Shown here piece by piece: positions 1-13,911 of a DNA stretch of 64,000 bases; the stretch's first letter is position 1, and each line of letters begins with the position of its first letter. Position numbers and translations under genes: made by a program. Source of the DNA: Apricaphanius iberus (Eukaryota; Chordata; Actinopteri; Cyprinodontiformes; Aphaniidae); NCBI GenBank assembly GCA_028564705.1, contig JAPXFQ010000065.1, positions 868,001 to 932,000 of the forward strand, read 5' to 3'. Under the pieces are notes generated by a model. The model was given only the letters and a program-made list of their open reading frames with translations. It had not been told where the DNA came from and ran no database searches.

Positions 1-1684
1 GACAATGACTTACTTAATAATACTATGAAGCCCGGATGCTGAGGTATTTTTACACCAGCTTGTCGCACAGATAACCTGACACCAAGCCATGCCTGGAAGG
101 GACAGCGACTCAGGTAAAGGCATAGTGACTACAACCAAGCGGCGAGTGGTCAAGGTCTATGCAGTAGCTGAATATGATAAGATTACAAAGGTGCATTATT
201 TGCAGCAACAAACCAATGTATTGGGTCTCCAACCACCGTAGTGTTTTCCAAAGCACTCCAATAACACTTCTACTCATGCATTATGAGGCCAGGTGGCAAT
301 ATCCTGTAGACGATGGCAGCATTAGGTCGCAAACAGTCAATTTAACAATATCGTCAAGGCGAGGACGAGGTGGAAGAATGCGCCACCGCTCGCTATTCCT
401 CATTCATTTCTGCTGCCCCGCTGCCTCTCCAATCAATCAATCTGGGTCCCGAGGCCAGACCGGGAATGAGTCTGCCCATTCCCCTAGTGCCATCTGATTG
501 TATGTGTGGATGTGTGTGTGTGAGAGACAGCGAAATGAGCAGGAAGGGTGTGCTTACATGTGACAGAGACAAAGTGAGTGAGTGTTTAAAGGAGAACGTG
601 CGAAATCTTCACACATTGGGAGGAAAACGCCTAAGAACCGTGTCTGCTGCATCTGCGGAAACAAAACCCCTCACCCTAGGTAGTAATGCTAACAGTTATA
701 ATCAATGCTGCCTTATAGCCATGTGTGAAACCACTCTGTTTATGCTTTTATACCCAATGACACAAGAGGTGAACTACGATGGACCTTGTAAGCTGCTGCA
801 GGCCACAGGATCTGTGCGCAGGCGGCAAGATGTGTTTTAGTGTGCTTGGGTCTGAATTTGAGGATACACACAACTGTGTGTGTGTCACAACACATTCTAA
901 TCACCACCCTGACAGAGCTGACGGGGGCCTTGCCTGGAAAGCGAGGTGCACTTTAATACACACACATGCGCTGGCACACAAACGATGGCCAGTGTTGAAA
1001 TCCACTAACGTCAAGTGGAGCAGGTGAGTAATAGGACGCTGTCACATATCTAAAACTAGGGAGAGTTCTTTCCTTACTTTGCTTTCTAAATGTAGAGAGA
1101 GGAAGAAAAAAATAATCAACAGCTGAGAGGGAAGACAGATGGGCCAACCAGGCTTGAAATAAAAATAATTAGAATTTTGTTTATTTTGATCCCTAATTTG
1201 CTTCGTTCCGCCATCTTTTTCCCTTCTGTCATCACAGCGGCAGTGTGCTTCAACATCTCAGCCGCTGTCAACTAAATCACATATGGGCATCACACACAAC
1301 AAGGGATGAATTGATGCTCAGCATGTATAAAGGACTTGATGATCAAAAATGATCATTTGGGTTACGTTCATCCACATAAAAAAAAATTGTGGTAAGAGTT
1401 TTCATCTCAACTCTCAAATTCTCAAAATGCTCAATCTGATTTGATGTTTTAGGGTCACTATTGGATTCGATTCTCAATTGTTTTTTTCCTGTTCTCACAG
1501 TAAAGACCTCTACCCTATGCCATTTTTAGACTGGTCTAGTCTATGATCGTTGGTTTTATTCATTAAATTAATTAGGGGTGTGTCCTTGTAATTGACAGGT
1601 CCGTCTAGGCTAACTCTGGTGGCTCCCACACGCTTGCTCGGCCTTGCAAGGCCTTCACACTAACGAAAAGACTTCAGCCAGTTC

Positions 1685-2119
1685 GTGTTTCTGAACGCCA
1701 CTATCAGTTGCCTCTGCAGTTTTTATTCGGTTTTGGATGTTAATCTGCAATTATTGGACAGAGACGGCTTGCTGTGCTATCGGTTACAGAAACAGATCGT
1801 CCAAGAAGTCTCTGCTTCAGGGGAGGCTTTATACAGGCTGATGCTTCGCCAGCATCATTTCTGTCAGGTCGCCGAGAGGAATGGAGCTCTGATAGGAGCG
1901 GTTATATCTTTCCACACACGGGTTGGAGCTGGCGAGCGGTCGGGTAGCGGCAGAGCAGCAAAGTCGGCAGGACCGAGAGGCCGTGTCATCAAGAGCATGA
2001 GTCAACTAGATCCGGCTGGAAGACTACAGAGTCGGACTCTAGACAGACTGGATGATCGCTGGTTAGATCAGTACTGGTGTGAGGAACACAGCTGGAGGGA
2101 TAAACTAATGGATGTTTGA
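1685..2119 (+). other. Unassigned 144-codon open frame, probably within a repeat
   Basis: An open frame of 144 codons that I cannot assign to any family. The middle is Arg/Gly/Ser-rich (GERSGSGRAAKSAGPRGR) and the C-terminal third is Asp/Arg/Trp-rich (RLDDRWLDQYWCEEHSWRDK). No signal peptide, membrane segment or known motif is evident. It lies antisense inside eif3h intron 2, just before a degenerate dispersed repeat (2200-2640). A strong donor-like GAG|GTAAGTC follows the stop at about 2125-2135. The upstream text (AGGGGTGTGTCCTTGTAATTGACAGGT) resembles fish transposon sequence. Chance or transposon-derived coding is the likeliest reading. Confidence 0.2.
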
Positions 2120-2394
2120 GATGTGAGGTAAGTCAAAAGTCTTTTTACCTTTTGAGAACATTGATCTTGTCACGATGACGTTTTGACTACTTTTTCCTGG
2201 AGGTGCTGTTAAGCTAAGCCCGCTCATGTCCTCGCCTACTGTGCTTCTGAGATGGTAATGGAAACAACAACCATTTCAGGCCGTAGTGACCCAACCCATT
2301 CGGGTCTTGTTATGTTGATATGTGTTCCCCCCAAGAGATTTTTCTGGGTCTAAAGCAACCCTAGTGGACAAAGGAGGGAAAAGTCAATCAACCG

Positions 2395-2622
2395 TTAGCT
2401 TCAGTTAGCTTCAGTTAGCTTCCGACTAGCTTTTAGCTATGTCGGCTGGGAGAGGCAACCCTCCGCCCCCAGCCTCACAGCACCACTCTCAGCTCCACCT
2501 CTTGGCCCATTTTCAGATTTTCTGAGTGTGAGAGGCGAGTGACTAGAACTTGGCGGTGGGAACCACCCAGTTCATTTTCTGCTCTTCAGAAACCTATGAG
2601 TGACATCACCCGAGATTTAGTC
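2395..2622 (+). repeat. Dispersed repeat, copy 1
   Basis: It shares an ordered series of anchors with the copy at 10418-10641: AGCTTCAGTTAGC, a C-rich CACAGC(A/C)CCACTCTCAGCT segment, TTGGCCCATTTT/TTAGCCCATTTT, CTCTTCAGAAACCTATG, then GTCCAT followed by an AT-rich end. This copy starts with a short tandem (GTTAGCTTCA repeated) and ends in an (AT)n tract. No coding capacity is evident, so it is probably a non-autonomous element of unknown class. Confidence 0.55.
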
Positions 2623-2623
2623 C

Positions 2624-2648
2624 ATATATATATATATATATATATATA
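2624..2648. repeat. (TA)n microsatellite
   Basis: A pure TA dinucleotide run closing the repeat at 2395-2622. Confidence 0.9.
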
Positions 2649-5039
2649 AATTATACACCACTTAGATCGCACCAATTTAAAGAACTTGGCTAATTACAGC
2701 AAGCATAATACAAGAAAAAAATGATCCATCTTCATTCCTGTGGATGAACTGAATATATTCTCAGACCAACAAATGTATTGCTTACTTTTTGTTTTGGTCT
2801 TGAAATGAAACACAACTTTGTAGAAAGGTCCTACTACTATTTTGGTTTTTTTACAAATCGCATTTTGAGCATACAAGTAACTATAAGCTGTTGATAAAAA
2901 AACAAAAACAGAGTCCTCAGTTAGTGGTAACAACTTGTAGACATCATCTGATCTGCCAATAAAGATTTTTTACCAAGAATTGTGGTTAAGGGAATTAGTA
3001 ACAAAGCTAAAGATAAAATGTAAATAAAAACAGCTATGCATTTATTGGTTTCAAAAATTTATTACCATATGATCTGACAGATGCTGGTTTCCTTCAAGGG
3101 CAGATATTTCATGGTTGGGGGGAAAATAATTGTCAAATTTAAAATCAGCCAGGTATGAATAGTTTTGAGTCTTACCGTATCTGACATCAGGCAGCAAGGA
3201 CTAATTGGTATTAGTTCTTGCTGCCTCAGATGCTGAGGAGATTTGTAGTTTTGCTCTATAATGAAGGAAAGAGCCCAGTTTACTTCTTAGACTGGAGTAT
3301 ACAATGTTCTACACCACCAACTGCTGCTCTACTCCACATACACACTCGATTGGGTCCAGATTAGCAGAGAACTCATACATGGCAGCATCTTATTCAGAGC
3401 AAACACTCTCCGACAGCAAAGGAACAAGGACTGATGGAGTCTGAGAAGCTCAGATGGCTACAGCAGATCATGCACATGTTAGATTTTCATTAATACTTTA
3501 AAGCCAAGAACAGAAAAAATATAACTAAACAAATGTTTATGCGCATTACAATTTAAAGACATCTTATTCTACCAGCGTTCTGCTAAGTGAAGAACGGTGT
3601 AGTCCCACGGCAGCTTTTATTTCTCGTTCTATCCTCCCCTCTCAGGACTCGGCACATCACCTCTAATTTAATGAGTCTAAACTCTTGACCCAGTCATTCA
3701 ACACAGCTGAAGCCACACTTTGACTCGGCACTCTATTTCCGAAAGTCATCAGACTCCCATCTGTTTTGTAAGGTGAAGACAGAGTGGCTTTTAGCTTCGT
3801 GTTTACTTCTGCTGGGGTTTTTTTCTTCCTTTTTCTTTAAAAGGCATCCATGGGAAGCACCAAGCATTCTATAAATACACTTGACTTTCATTTTCCCCAT
3901 AAGTCAGTAAATTAAAACGTATCACCGACTAATGCCTAAAACACAAATGTCTGAAACTTGTCTTGTTTCAGGGCCGTTCACCCTCCCTTCTTTGAACCTG
4001 TGACTTCCTGGTATAAATGTGTTCTTCTGAATCCATTAAAAAACGCTAATCTGTAGAGTCCAACGCTTCAGAGTCCTCATTGACAATCTGTGCACTTCTG
4101 GGTCAGCATAATTCATTCACAAAGAGAAGCCTGCGTTTGTGACCTGAATGCCAATCGGTTTTGAAAGTGAAAAGGGGGGCGTAGACAGAAACGAGGACAG
4201 AACATTCTTCCTTCTGGCAACAAACAAGCCAACATCTTGAGATATTATTTCAGCCACGATCCGCCACTAACGACAAAATGATTCCACAGGTTGCCAATTT
4301 CCATCTGAAGTCACATTTGCTCGGCCGCGATCCTTTTTTCGTCCCATCGGGACTAAACAATATGCTACTTAGGCTGTGAGCTAAAGCAAACAGTTCAAGC
4401 TCAATTGGTACCTATATAAACTAGATGTAAAGCCTTCTGTTGATGTGTTCTCAATTTATTCCTAACGTGTCTCTATCAAGGAAAAAATGTCCTTTGTTTC
4501 AGCGACGAAAATAGCCTCTTACACCCACATAAATGTGAGTACGACAGGCTTCTTCCTCCAGCAGAACTCTTCGCAGCCTCCAAAGTTGTTCTGTACAGCT
4601 ATATTCTAAGCTTTCGGATCCATCCTTAGTGTCAAATGGCCACAAACATCAGGGAAGTGATCTGACTTCTTTAAAGAAACTCAGCTCAGACTCACTGCCT
4701 TTACAGAGCATTCTTACCTTTCTATCTGTGTAAAAGGTCTCCTCTGAGATTGAGAAAGCCCTGCATAGTGGGTGACGATGTGGGGCTGACAGAGCAGCTC
4801 AGGTTTAGTAGATATAAAGCCTACAAGTGGCTGCTGGCTACCATCGAAAGTTTTTATTGCTATGAGGGAGTAAAAACGAAAGGAAAAAGTCCAGATTTTC
4901 CCCATTTTGAGTATCTGTTCATGGTATCGGTTAAGTTTAACCGATTGTACACCTCCAAAAGGCTGGAAAAGACTACAGGGCGTTTGCCTAGCAGCTTAGT
5001 GAAAACAGATCAACTATTGGAACAATTGTTAGAAAAAGG

Positions 5040-5570
5040 AATAGGCTAAACATGAGTGTCAGTCTCCCTCCCACTAGGGCTCCATGCAAGATCTTGCCTC
5101 ATGGGGTATTACTGATGATAAGAAAGGTGAAGAATCAGCCCAGCACTGCAGGTGCAGAACTGGGACGCAGTTTCAAAGGTTACTGTCGGTAGAACATTAC
5201 TCTGTCATGGTTTGAAATCATATATTGCACAAAAGGTTGCCCTGTTCAAGTCATCACATGTCAAAGTCTGCCTGAAGTTTGCCAATGACCATCTGGATGA
5301 TCTACAGGAAGCATGGGGGAAAACTCATGTGGTCAGAGGAGACCAAAACAGAAATTTTTGGTCTAAACTTCAGTCAGCATGTTTGGAGGAAAAAGAAGGA
5401 TGAGTTGCAGCCAAAAGCAAACCAGCTCCACTGTGAAGCATGGGGGTTGAAACATCATGCTTTGGGGTGCATTTCTGCCAGGGGGACCGGACGACTGCAG
5501 TGTATTAAGAAGAGGATGAATGGGGCCATATATGGTGAGAATTTGAGCAGTCAGAGCATTGGAGACAAGT
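5040..5570 (+). pseudogene. Tc1-like transposase relic
   Basis: The degraded middle of a Tc1/mariner-superfamily transposase. Readable landmarks in order: the helix-turn-helix-derived stretch TVGRTLLCHGLKS, FANDHLDDLQEAW, then (after a frameshift near 5325) MWSEETKTEIFG, VWRKKKDE, and a degraded form of the HGGGSIMxWGCFSAxGTGxL block. The family DDE triad begins in WSDETK, and here that catalytic Asp is Glu. The open frame is split and the N- and C-terminal parts, with the other two catalytic residues and the terminal inverted repeats, are not recognisable. A dead fragment inside eif3h intron 2, antisense to the host gene. Confidence 0.85.
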
Positions 5571-8500
5571 CATGGCTGGGTCTTATAAAATTACAAAACA
5601 ATAAAATAAAATACAGAATGCGACCCATTGGTGTGCAGCAACTGTGAACTAATACATTCCAAATGCTACGAAGTTGAATTTTCCTGCTAATCTGTAATAT
5701 TTAGCCTGGGTGACTGAGTCTCAAGGCAGCAGATGCTCCCACTGGACACACAAATTACGTCGTGAAGGTCTCAGAATGATGGAACCACAGATGATTAAGA
5801 AGAAAATAAACATATATCACAACAATATTATTGCTATTGCAAGATTTTCAAATATATAATATATATATCCTGCCGCCCTAAAAATACATAAACTATACTT
5901 GTAAGATGCCCCAAAAGAGGAACGATAAAGGCAGGATATTTGGCAGCAAGATGCCAGGAGTGCAGCATAACTTAAATTGCTCTTGTGGGTCTTTATTTTT
6001 TTATTTTTTATTCCTGTATGTAGAGTTGAAAAATTGCAGTGTCAGTTTCTTCAAATATCGTGCAGCTCTATCTCTGAATGATTAAAAGGACATAAGGGAG
6101 ATTTTTAAGGAAACCTGCATTTTCCACTGCTTTATGAGGTTTATTCAGGCTGTGAGAGAGCACGAGACAAACAGATTGATTATCAATGAACACACATGAT
6201 GGGAACTCTCTCTGTCTGCTGGTGCTGCCCTGTGTGTCTGCGAGACATCCTCTTTGTCTGGTGACCTTCACCCGCCCTTTTGCCCGACTGTCTGCCACTA
6301 AAAGGCTGATCTGTTACGACACCACCCGTGTGTTTTGGTGAACTCCAGATGTGCCGCCACCTTGCAAATCTAATCATTTACACAAATCTGTGCTATGCAT
6401 AGCCTTCAACCAAGTCCAACTTTTCGTCGAGGTATTTAGCCTTAATTTTTGGTCACCGAACACAGAGTAACATAAACCTACACCTCAGGCCAAAGTGAGA
6501 ATAAGACAAGGAGAGGAGACAAGGAGAGGAGAGCGCACTGAAGGTGTGAAAAGGACAAATAAAATCCATCAAGGTATCTAAGTACATAGCTCACGTAACA
6601 CTACATCATAGACTGCTAATTGCGAAACACTACAGCGGCGATGAATGCAGGGACTTGTCGGGGAAGCAAATGGTGACATTGAGTCACGGGGGCTAATTTT
6701 TCCACGCAGCGTCTATAATGGGATGTGTGTGTCTGTCTGTGTACCACCTGGAACGGAGGATTAGGTGCAATTAATCTTAGTTAAGCAAGCCTTGAGGAGA
6801 GCTGCCTTTCTGTCTTGTGCGTGCGCGTGGGAACGCACGCAGCGCCACGAGCAGACACCCAAACGCACTCGGGGATGCAGCGAGGAGGGCAGGAGCACTT
6901 TGGGTGTGCAACGCTGACAAGCTAACCATATGCACGGCTGACAGCCCTGCTTGACACACGGTTTTTGTTTTTTTTATAAATGGGAGGCGACGAGGAAGGG
7001 GAAACGCTGTCACGTTCCTGCATACCCTGCTTCGTCTTTTACTGAAGGAACAAAAAGGAAGGGGAATTTTACTTGATGTCCCTGTCAATATTTCATTTTG
7101 CGATACGTTTAGTCGCGAGAACCAACATTGTGCTCCGACGTGTAGCTGTCTCAGAGCAAGGCAATCCAAGTGAAGCAAATTAACTCAAATACATCCTGCT
7201 ACAACTCCCCCCCACCCTCCTCTGCCACCCCCACCCTCGGGACAGGAGCACAGCACAAGAGCCAGGCTTCATTTACTGGAGAAGTTTCTCAGACAAATGT
7301 AGCACGACGGATTATGTATGTCGTTTGCACAGCTTCAAGATTGACTGAATGCAAACCAGCTGATGTTCTCATGTCATAAACCTGAAACAGGTGCGAAGAT
7401 GTGGGTTGCACGAAAAGACTAGCAACGGGCCACCAGCAGAAAAAACAAACTTTAGGGGGAGCGCTGACTGGCAGCAGGCCGTGAGACTTCCAGAGGGATG
7501 GATGCAGTGCCGCCGTGCTCTCTCCCCTCCCACCGTGCTCCTGCTCTTCCACTTACTGTTTTCTAAGCACAAAGGGAGCACACTGAAAAGCCTTCTCCCT
7601 GGTTCGACAGGCTTCACAGAGAGAGCTACGGTTCTGACACAAGCCCTTAAAATAGCCTCGTTCCTGGTGAAGGGAGGCTGATTGGCGGCCTCTTCAGTGG
7701 GAGGAACAACGGGCTTCCTCTACTGATTTTGGACCATTGAGTCTAATGCTGATCTACTGCACTCAACTTTTAGAAAAGATAATTCGATAAATGAGTAATA
7801 CTGACAGCCCTATAACCAAAATATAGTAGAAAAGCTAACATTTTATTTCTTAACAGAAAAAATTAAAATAAATACAGACGTGTCAATGTTTAACCAGCAT
7901 GCAGCTTTGAGAGGAAGCAACAAACTTCATGAACTTGCGGTGGAACGTTGTGCTTCCATCAGATGAGTTTTTCAGCAATAAACACAGTAACACAGCTAAT
8001 TTCTCAAACATTAAGTATCTCTAAACGCATCTCGTGTTCACTGTGAAGGGGGGCGCCAGATTGGCGGTGCGGGGGGCCTCTTTCTCTTCCAAAGCCACAG
8101 GGAACCCTGCTATAAAAGCAGACTTTAAAAAACAATTCAGTGCTTAAAGGAATAAAAGTGAAAATGGGTCCTCATTGGGCATTTTAGTACGATCTCGCCG
8201 AATCGGCACAGAAAAGGTTCCGACACAAAACAGACCTTTCTTCCAAATCTGAGAATGGGTGTAGCCAAAATTGGGTATTTCTCAGGAAAACACGCCTGTA
8301 CATCTTTACTAGATACAATACACTATATAATTGTAAAAAAAAATGGCCACGTGTCGCAATATTTCACCTTTAACCTTACATTTCGTCCCCCAAAAACTGC
8401 TCTGCATTCTAATAAATTTAGCCTCACCGTAGACATATTTACAGGTGTTTGCACTCAAGCCTCCCTCATTCGGGACTCTTATCTGTGCAAAACAATTAAA

Positions 8501-10417
8501 TGCAGCAACACGCCTTGTAATTTGTCTCGACTAAGTCCCATGTGGCTACACCTGTGTGCAGCTACAACCGTCAGACTTGCATGAGTAAACAACGGCCCAC
8601 CTGTGAATACCACGGCTCGACTGAGCAGCGGGGGAAACGATGCTCTTCAAACACGCAAACATCCCGAGTCAAAGCTTTCGAAATGTTCAGGTTGGGCGGC
8701 ATTAGGTAACTCCCAAGGCTCGGATTAGCATTAAAACTGCTTAATAATTGATACAAAATGCATGCAGACAGAAAATGAAAGCTAAAGAAACCATTTGAGT
8801 CCCAATTCTTCCGTAACCATCTTTTTCTAAACCACCTTGTTCTTCCCTCCTGGACCATGCTCTACCTGTTTTTTTACACCCATCTATCAAGCTTAGCTGC
8901 CCATCATACCTTACCATCACTTCTCCATCCCCTCACCTTCATCCTTCTTTCGCCCATCGCTCTTACCATCCTCAAGTCGTTTTCGCCGGGACTTTTCACA
9001 TCCTTGTCACACCGTTTCCTTTCCTGTAACCCTCCCTACAGCCCACCTGGATAATGCATTCCAAAACCTCCCCACACCCTCCGACTCCACATACCAGATA
9101 TAAATGTGGGGCAGCAGTGTGATGAGTTGAGGGAGCAAATGAATAAAACAGCGGGAGCTGATGGCGACTGAGCTCCAGGGGGAACGTCGTACCCCTGATT
9201 TATAACGCCAGGTGAACATTCGGGAGCCGGGGGTGGGTACGGCTCAGCCGGATTTGCATTACAGTTAAAAGGAAGCACACTTTAGACAGAAGGAAGAGGC
9301 TATTTGCTGACAGGAACCTTAGTTTTTTTTACTGGGTTTTTTTGCAGCTCTGGAATAGACCCAGATTCCAACCAAGAAAAACGAAAAAAAAAAAAAAAAA
9401 AACCTAAGCGTGATAGTGCAACTTTAATGCCTGTGCGTTTCACTTAAAGGTGGGCTCTGAGTGATTTCTAATTAGCCTCTGTGAGGGAGGGCGGGAAGAA
9501 ACGGAGGAAATCAATTCCCCATTTGGGGCAGGTGGAATGATCTATTGAAGGCCTAACCCCCCAGACGGACCTTATCAGGATGATAGTCCTCCAACTTTTT
9601 AGACAACGCATACAGACATCCTTTGTTGCATACTGAGAAGCATTTGCGGGGAGGGGGAACAAGTAGGGGGATCATGGCAGGAGAGGTTTTAATCCCCCTG
9701 ACTTTAATTAACCCACCATGAACGCGGCTGCCACCAATGACAGCTCCGAAAAACCAAGGGCTAACCTTGTAGACCTCAGCGGAGGAAAACATTGATATAA
9801 TTGGGCGGAATTAGTTCAGTTTGTCTCTTAACGCATGTTGCCTTGTCGTGGTTTATGAAATGTTACTTTCATTATTCATGTTAAGGAACCAGGAAAACGA
9901 ACCACACATTTTTTATTTTAGTTTAGTTTGGTCTTTTATTCCATAATCAATTATTGATTCATTGTCATGTTAGAACATTTCAGTTAGATAGCTTAAATCT
10001 ATACTGTTGGGTTCGTAATCCAGGGCTCCTGCAGAAATCAACTCAGCTGATTTAATGCTTTTTAATGCCTTTTTAATTCAGTTTTTAAACATTTTTATTG
10101 TCATCCAAATCACTCATGACAACTCATGAATATATATGTACTATAAAGAAAAGTCAGAAAACAGTGTATTTTTCAAGTACTTTATGGTAAATGTAATAAT
10201 CATTGAGCTAGTGTCGTCCTTACCACATGTGAAGAATCTGGCTATTTCTGAATCCCAAAAACTGCTTGGAACAAGCCAGAAACACCTTTATTGGATGCAT
10301 ATGAGTGGTGCTCTCGGTAGGTTTACCATCATAAAGATTATGCTTTTATTTGAGACAATGGGGGTAACAGAGTTGCTCAAACGCGGTTTTCTGGCTAAAA
10401 GCGCTACTAAACTCTGC

Positions 10418-10641
10418 TAGCTTCAGTTAGCACAGTAGGCAAATAGCTAATTCGGCTCAGCGTGTCAATCGTCCGCCCCAACCTTCACAGCCCCACTCTC
10501 AGCTTCACCCATTAGCCCATTTTTTCATTTTCGGTGCATGACGAAACACGTGGCGCAGCCAAGTTGGTGGTGGTGGGTTCAAATCATCTCTTCAGAAACC
10601 TATGGTTAAGGTCACAGTGTTCGTCCATCTATACACTGTCT
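10418..10641 (+). repeat. Dispersed repeat, copy 2
   Basis: Second member of the family at 2395-2622, in the same orientation about 8 kb away. The anchors occur in the same order with similar spacing, including CTCTTCAGAAACCTATGG and GTCCATCTATACACTGTC. Divergence is substantial, so the copies are old or belong to different subfamilies. Confidence 0.55.
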
Positions 10642-11418
10642 ATAGTTGCTTTTGGACTTTAGGAAACTTTAGTAGTTCCTGTAATCTTTTCAGTTCTTGC
10701 AACTTTTCTGTCTGAAAGTGCGTCATTGTTTGGATGCTTAAATTCCCAACTTTTTCCATCTCACCGGCTGCGGTGCTGGTTTTCTCTGTGTTCGAAATGT
10801 GTGTAAGAAAGTCTCTTCGTGTGCTTGAAGTTGAGCACGGTTTTCCATCACATTTTTTCTATCCAACACAAGCTTTGCATAGAAAGTGACTACCCAATTT
10901 TAAGACCATATTTTGTGCAGCAGAGAAACTACCCAAAACTGTTATGAATAATAGAACTGTTTCTGAGCTTCAGTGTAAAATAGAGGCTTCCTGTTCTGCA
11001 CCAACACAAATTAAGGACTTAATAATATTGAGTTTACCGGCAGTAAATCAGCAGTTACTTTATAATTTCTTTAATCATTATGCAGCAATCTACTATGGCT
11101 TTTCTACGCTTCTCCAAATCCCTGGAGTTGTTCTCATTTTTTGTCGTCTTTATTTTACTTTTTAACTTCAGCTAACAAGCAGCAATCCAAAGGTGCCATT
11201 GGTTATTTCCTATCATTTTCCGAAAAAACGAAAAAAGAACTTGATACATGATTTTGTGTGTTGGACAAACAACTGTAATTGTGCACAATGGTAAAGTGAG
11301 TTTTGACCTTTTCTTGGACGGGGGGAGAATCTATGAACAGCAACTTGACACAAATTTTCAAATTTCTGGTCTGGATTGTGGTTTTGTCGATCCAACAGCG
11401 AAATAGGATGATTAAAAC

Positions 11419-11635
11419 CAGTAGTTCCCAAAGTTGGGGTCACAGACCTATCAGTCTGGGGTCATGAGGGCCTCTTTAAAATCTAAGATTTTATGTTGCT
11501 GTTAATGTTGACTGTGTTGTCAAACCACTTTTAAAACAACTGTAAAAATCCTTGCAAGCTGAGCAAGTGTTGGGGTCACGACCCTCTTACACGTTTATTT
11601 TATGGATCAAAAGCTGGAAAGTTTGAGAAGCACCG
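11419..11635 (+). mobile_element. hAT-like MITE
   Basis: Ends CAGTAGTTCCCAAAGTTGGGG and (reverse complement of the right end) CGGTGCTTCTCAAACTTTCC form imperfect terminal inverted repeats of the well-known vertebrate CAGTGGTTCCCAAA type. The interior repeats GGGTCA(C)GACC motifs. Flanking 8-mers ATTAAAAC (11411-11418) and ATCTAAAC (11636-11643) look like a target-site duplication with two mismatches. No coding capacity. Confidence 0.6.
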
Positions 11636-13911
11636 ATCTAAACCGTTCTGCTGAAGCTCAGGTTGTAAAGTGCGTCGGCATCCTTCTTGAACCTCTGTCG
11701 ACCTGTTCCCCCGTCTCAAGTCCTTTTCAGCTTGTCACAGAATTTCCTCAAGTATTCCTCCTTAGTTAGCTGCATCCGTTTTACTATCAGCTCTGAGCAG
11801 CTTGCCTGACCTGGGTGAGGAAACGCATGCCCACAGAGGCACTAGAATTTGAACGCTGCCACGGCCTTGTTTCATTTCATTGGGGGTGGTGCGTTTAAAG
11901 GGATGTCTCGTGTTTAATTCCCACCACACGTAGTGGTGTGTGCATCCTTGTTGCATGTAGGTCAAGAGCGTCCACTCAAATGTTCGCTACCAACCTGCCT
12001 TATGGGAAACCTTTAGGTTTTCAGCTCACGCTGACTCATCTCGCAACCTGTCATAACTAATGGTTTTCAATCGACAGATTTTTCCACCTGAGGTGTGGGC
12101 ATCTGCAATTCCTCAAGGGTCGTCACAGATAGCGATTGGTTGTGTCTCAGATTAGTACCCATTTTTTGTGTTCCCTCAGTTTACGGGGCAATTTTTGGAT
12201 GAAGAATTGAGCAATGCTCCATCAAATTTTCAATAAATGTTCATCAAAGTAACCATGCTTTGTAGTTCTGTGACTAAATAGGAAAGAGCTCAGGGTGAGG
12301 AAAGTTTTGCAAGTCTCTGTAAGGCTCAACTAGATCTTTAACTATTTAAACATAAGGATTTGCAAGTAAATAAAAGTACAGACGGCAATAGATCCTGTGA
12401 TCCTTGCTAGAGGTTTTGGTTTTGAAAATGGAAGAAAGTGTCTTCCATCAACAGTGTGGGCAGATATCTCTTGCAGGATCACATTTCTCTCTTTCTTAAA
12501 CCGCCACATCATGAGACATCTAAGTTGTAGCGATGCGGTTAATTGGTTTGCTGGGAATTTAAAACGCAGGCAGCAGGAGTGACAAACAACAAACACCAAA
12601 GTGAGACGAGGGTGCCAATCATCAAAACCTATCTCCTTAATGACTCCAGATTGTTTACACACGAAGAGGGCAGGGTTTGTTTTCACTTTTTCTTTTATTA
12701 TCCATCTTGTTAGAACTAGAGTAGGTACCTGACAGTCAAACGTCCAACCTAAACGCTCTTTGGAGGAAAGAAAACAAACAAAAAACAGACCATTAGGTGT
12801 TGTCCGACCAGCCTTTCTAAAAAAACATTTCTAATTACGCTAGCCGTACCCTCTGCAAAACAAGTCTGGATGAAACCTGTTTGTTTCGCCAGCCTGACAA
12901 CTGTTCCATCTTCTCGACCAATGAGAAGCACGAGTTGAAGCTGGACGGAGAGTTTGGCAGCCAGCAGCACCTGCGTTGGACAGATAGCTTGTAGCTTGGC
13001 TTGAGGCAGAAGGACGAGCAGAAGGAAGGGGGGGGGGGGGGGCTGGCAGCGAACTTTGGTGAGGAGAAAACGGGAAACGGGTACCACAGATGTAAAATGT
13101 ACAACGTGTCATCAGACAAATACAATGGTATAAGCAGCAAGAGCCAATCTGTTAGCAGAGTTTCATTATGGGGGGGGTTCTAATCAGAAAAACGCACCAA
13201 AAGAATTGTGTCCTTGGCGGTGGGATGAGTGCAGTCTTCCGAAAGAGGGGAAAAAAAACAGAAGCTGGCCATCAAACCAAATGACTTCACCAAAATAAAC
13301 TGATCTGTTTCTGGGATATGATTATCGCTACAGGACCTTTTTCTCTCCAACAGTAGATACATAATTACCCCTCAGGGGGTGCAGGAGTGGATGGAGGATT
13401 TGGTAACAGAGGGGGGACAGAAGGTGAGTCCGTGATTTCAGAGAAAGAAAAAGGAAATGGGACTGAAGAGCGCAGGCACGGCTAACATGCGGCGAGTGAA
13501 GAATGAAAGGTGAAGAAGAAAAAAGCAGAGTGGTCTAATTTCACCCTGTCTGCAGGATACCTCCTCCAACAGATGTATGGCATGAGGAGGAATTGGTTTG
13601 ACAAAGCGACCCCCTTACAGATCGAAGAAAAATGACAGCACCTCGTCCGTTTGATACATCTGTTCTAGCGGTCCTGTGGGGCTTTAAAGTTTATTATTTA
13701 TATGGGACGTCTCATTTGAGCCATTTACAGCTTACCTGCCACACACATGGTGGAAACCACATATTTATATCAAATGTGCAATAACATTTCTTTTTTTATC
13801 CTCCGATATTAACTCACAAAAATTTCCAACGCTAGCTCAGCACAGAATTTTTTTTTTGTTGCTAAATGCTATAAAAATTGGAGACAGTGGTTTGTTTGTT
13901 TACTTAACATT

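Noticed and set aside
7289..7681. Overlapping frames on both strands in a GC-richer patch
   Set aside because: Mutually exclusive, no homology recognised, composition explains the lack of stops.
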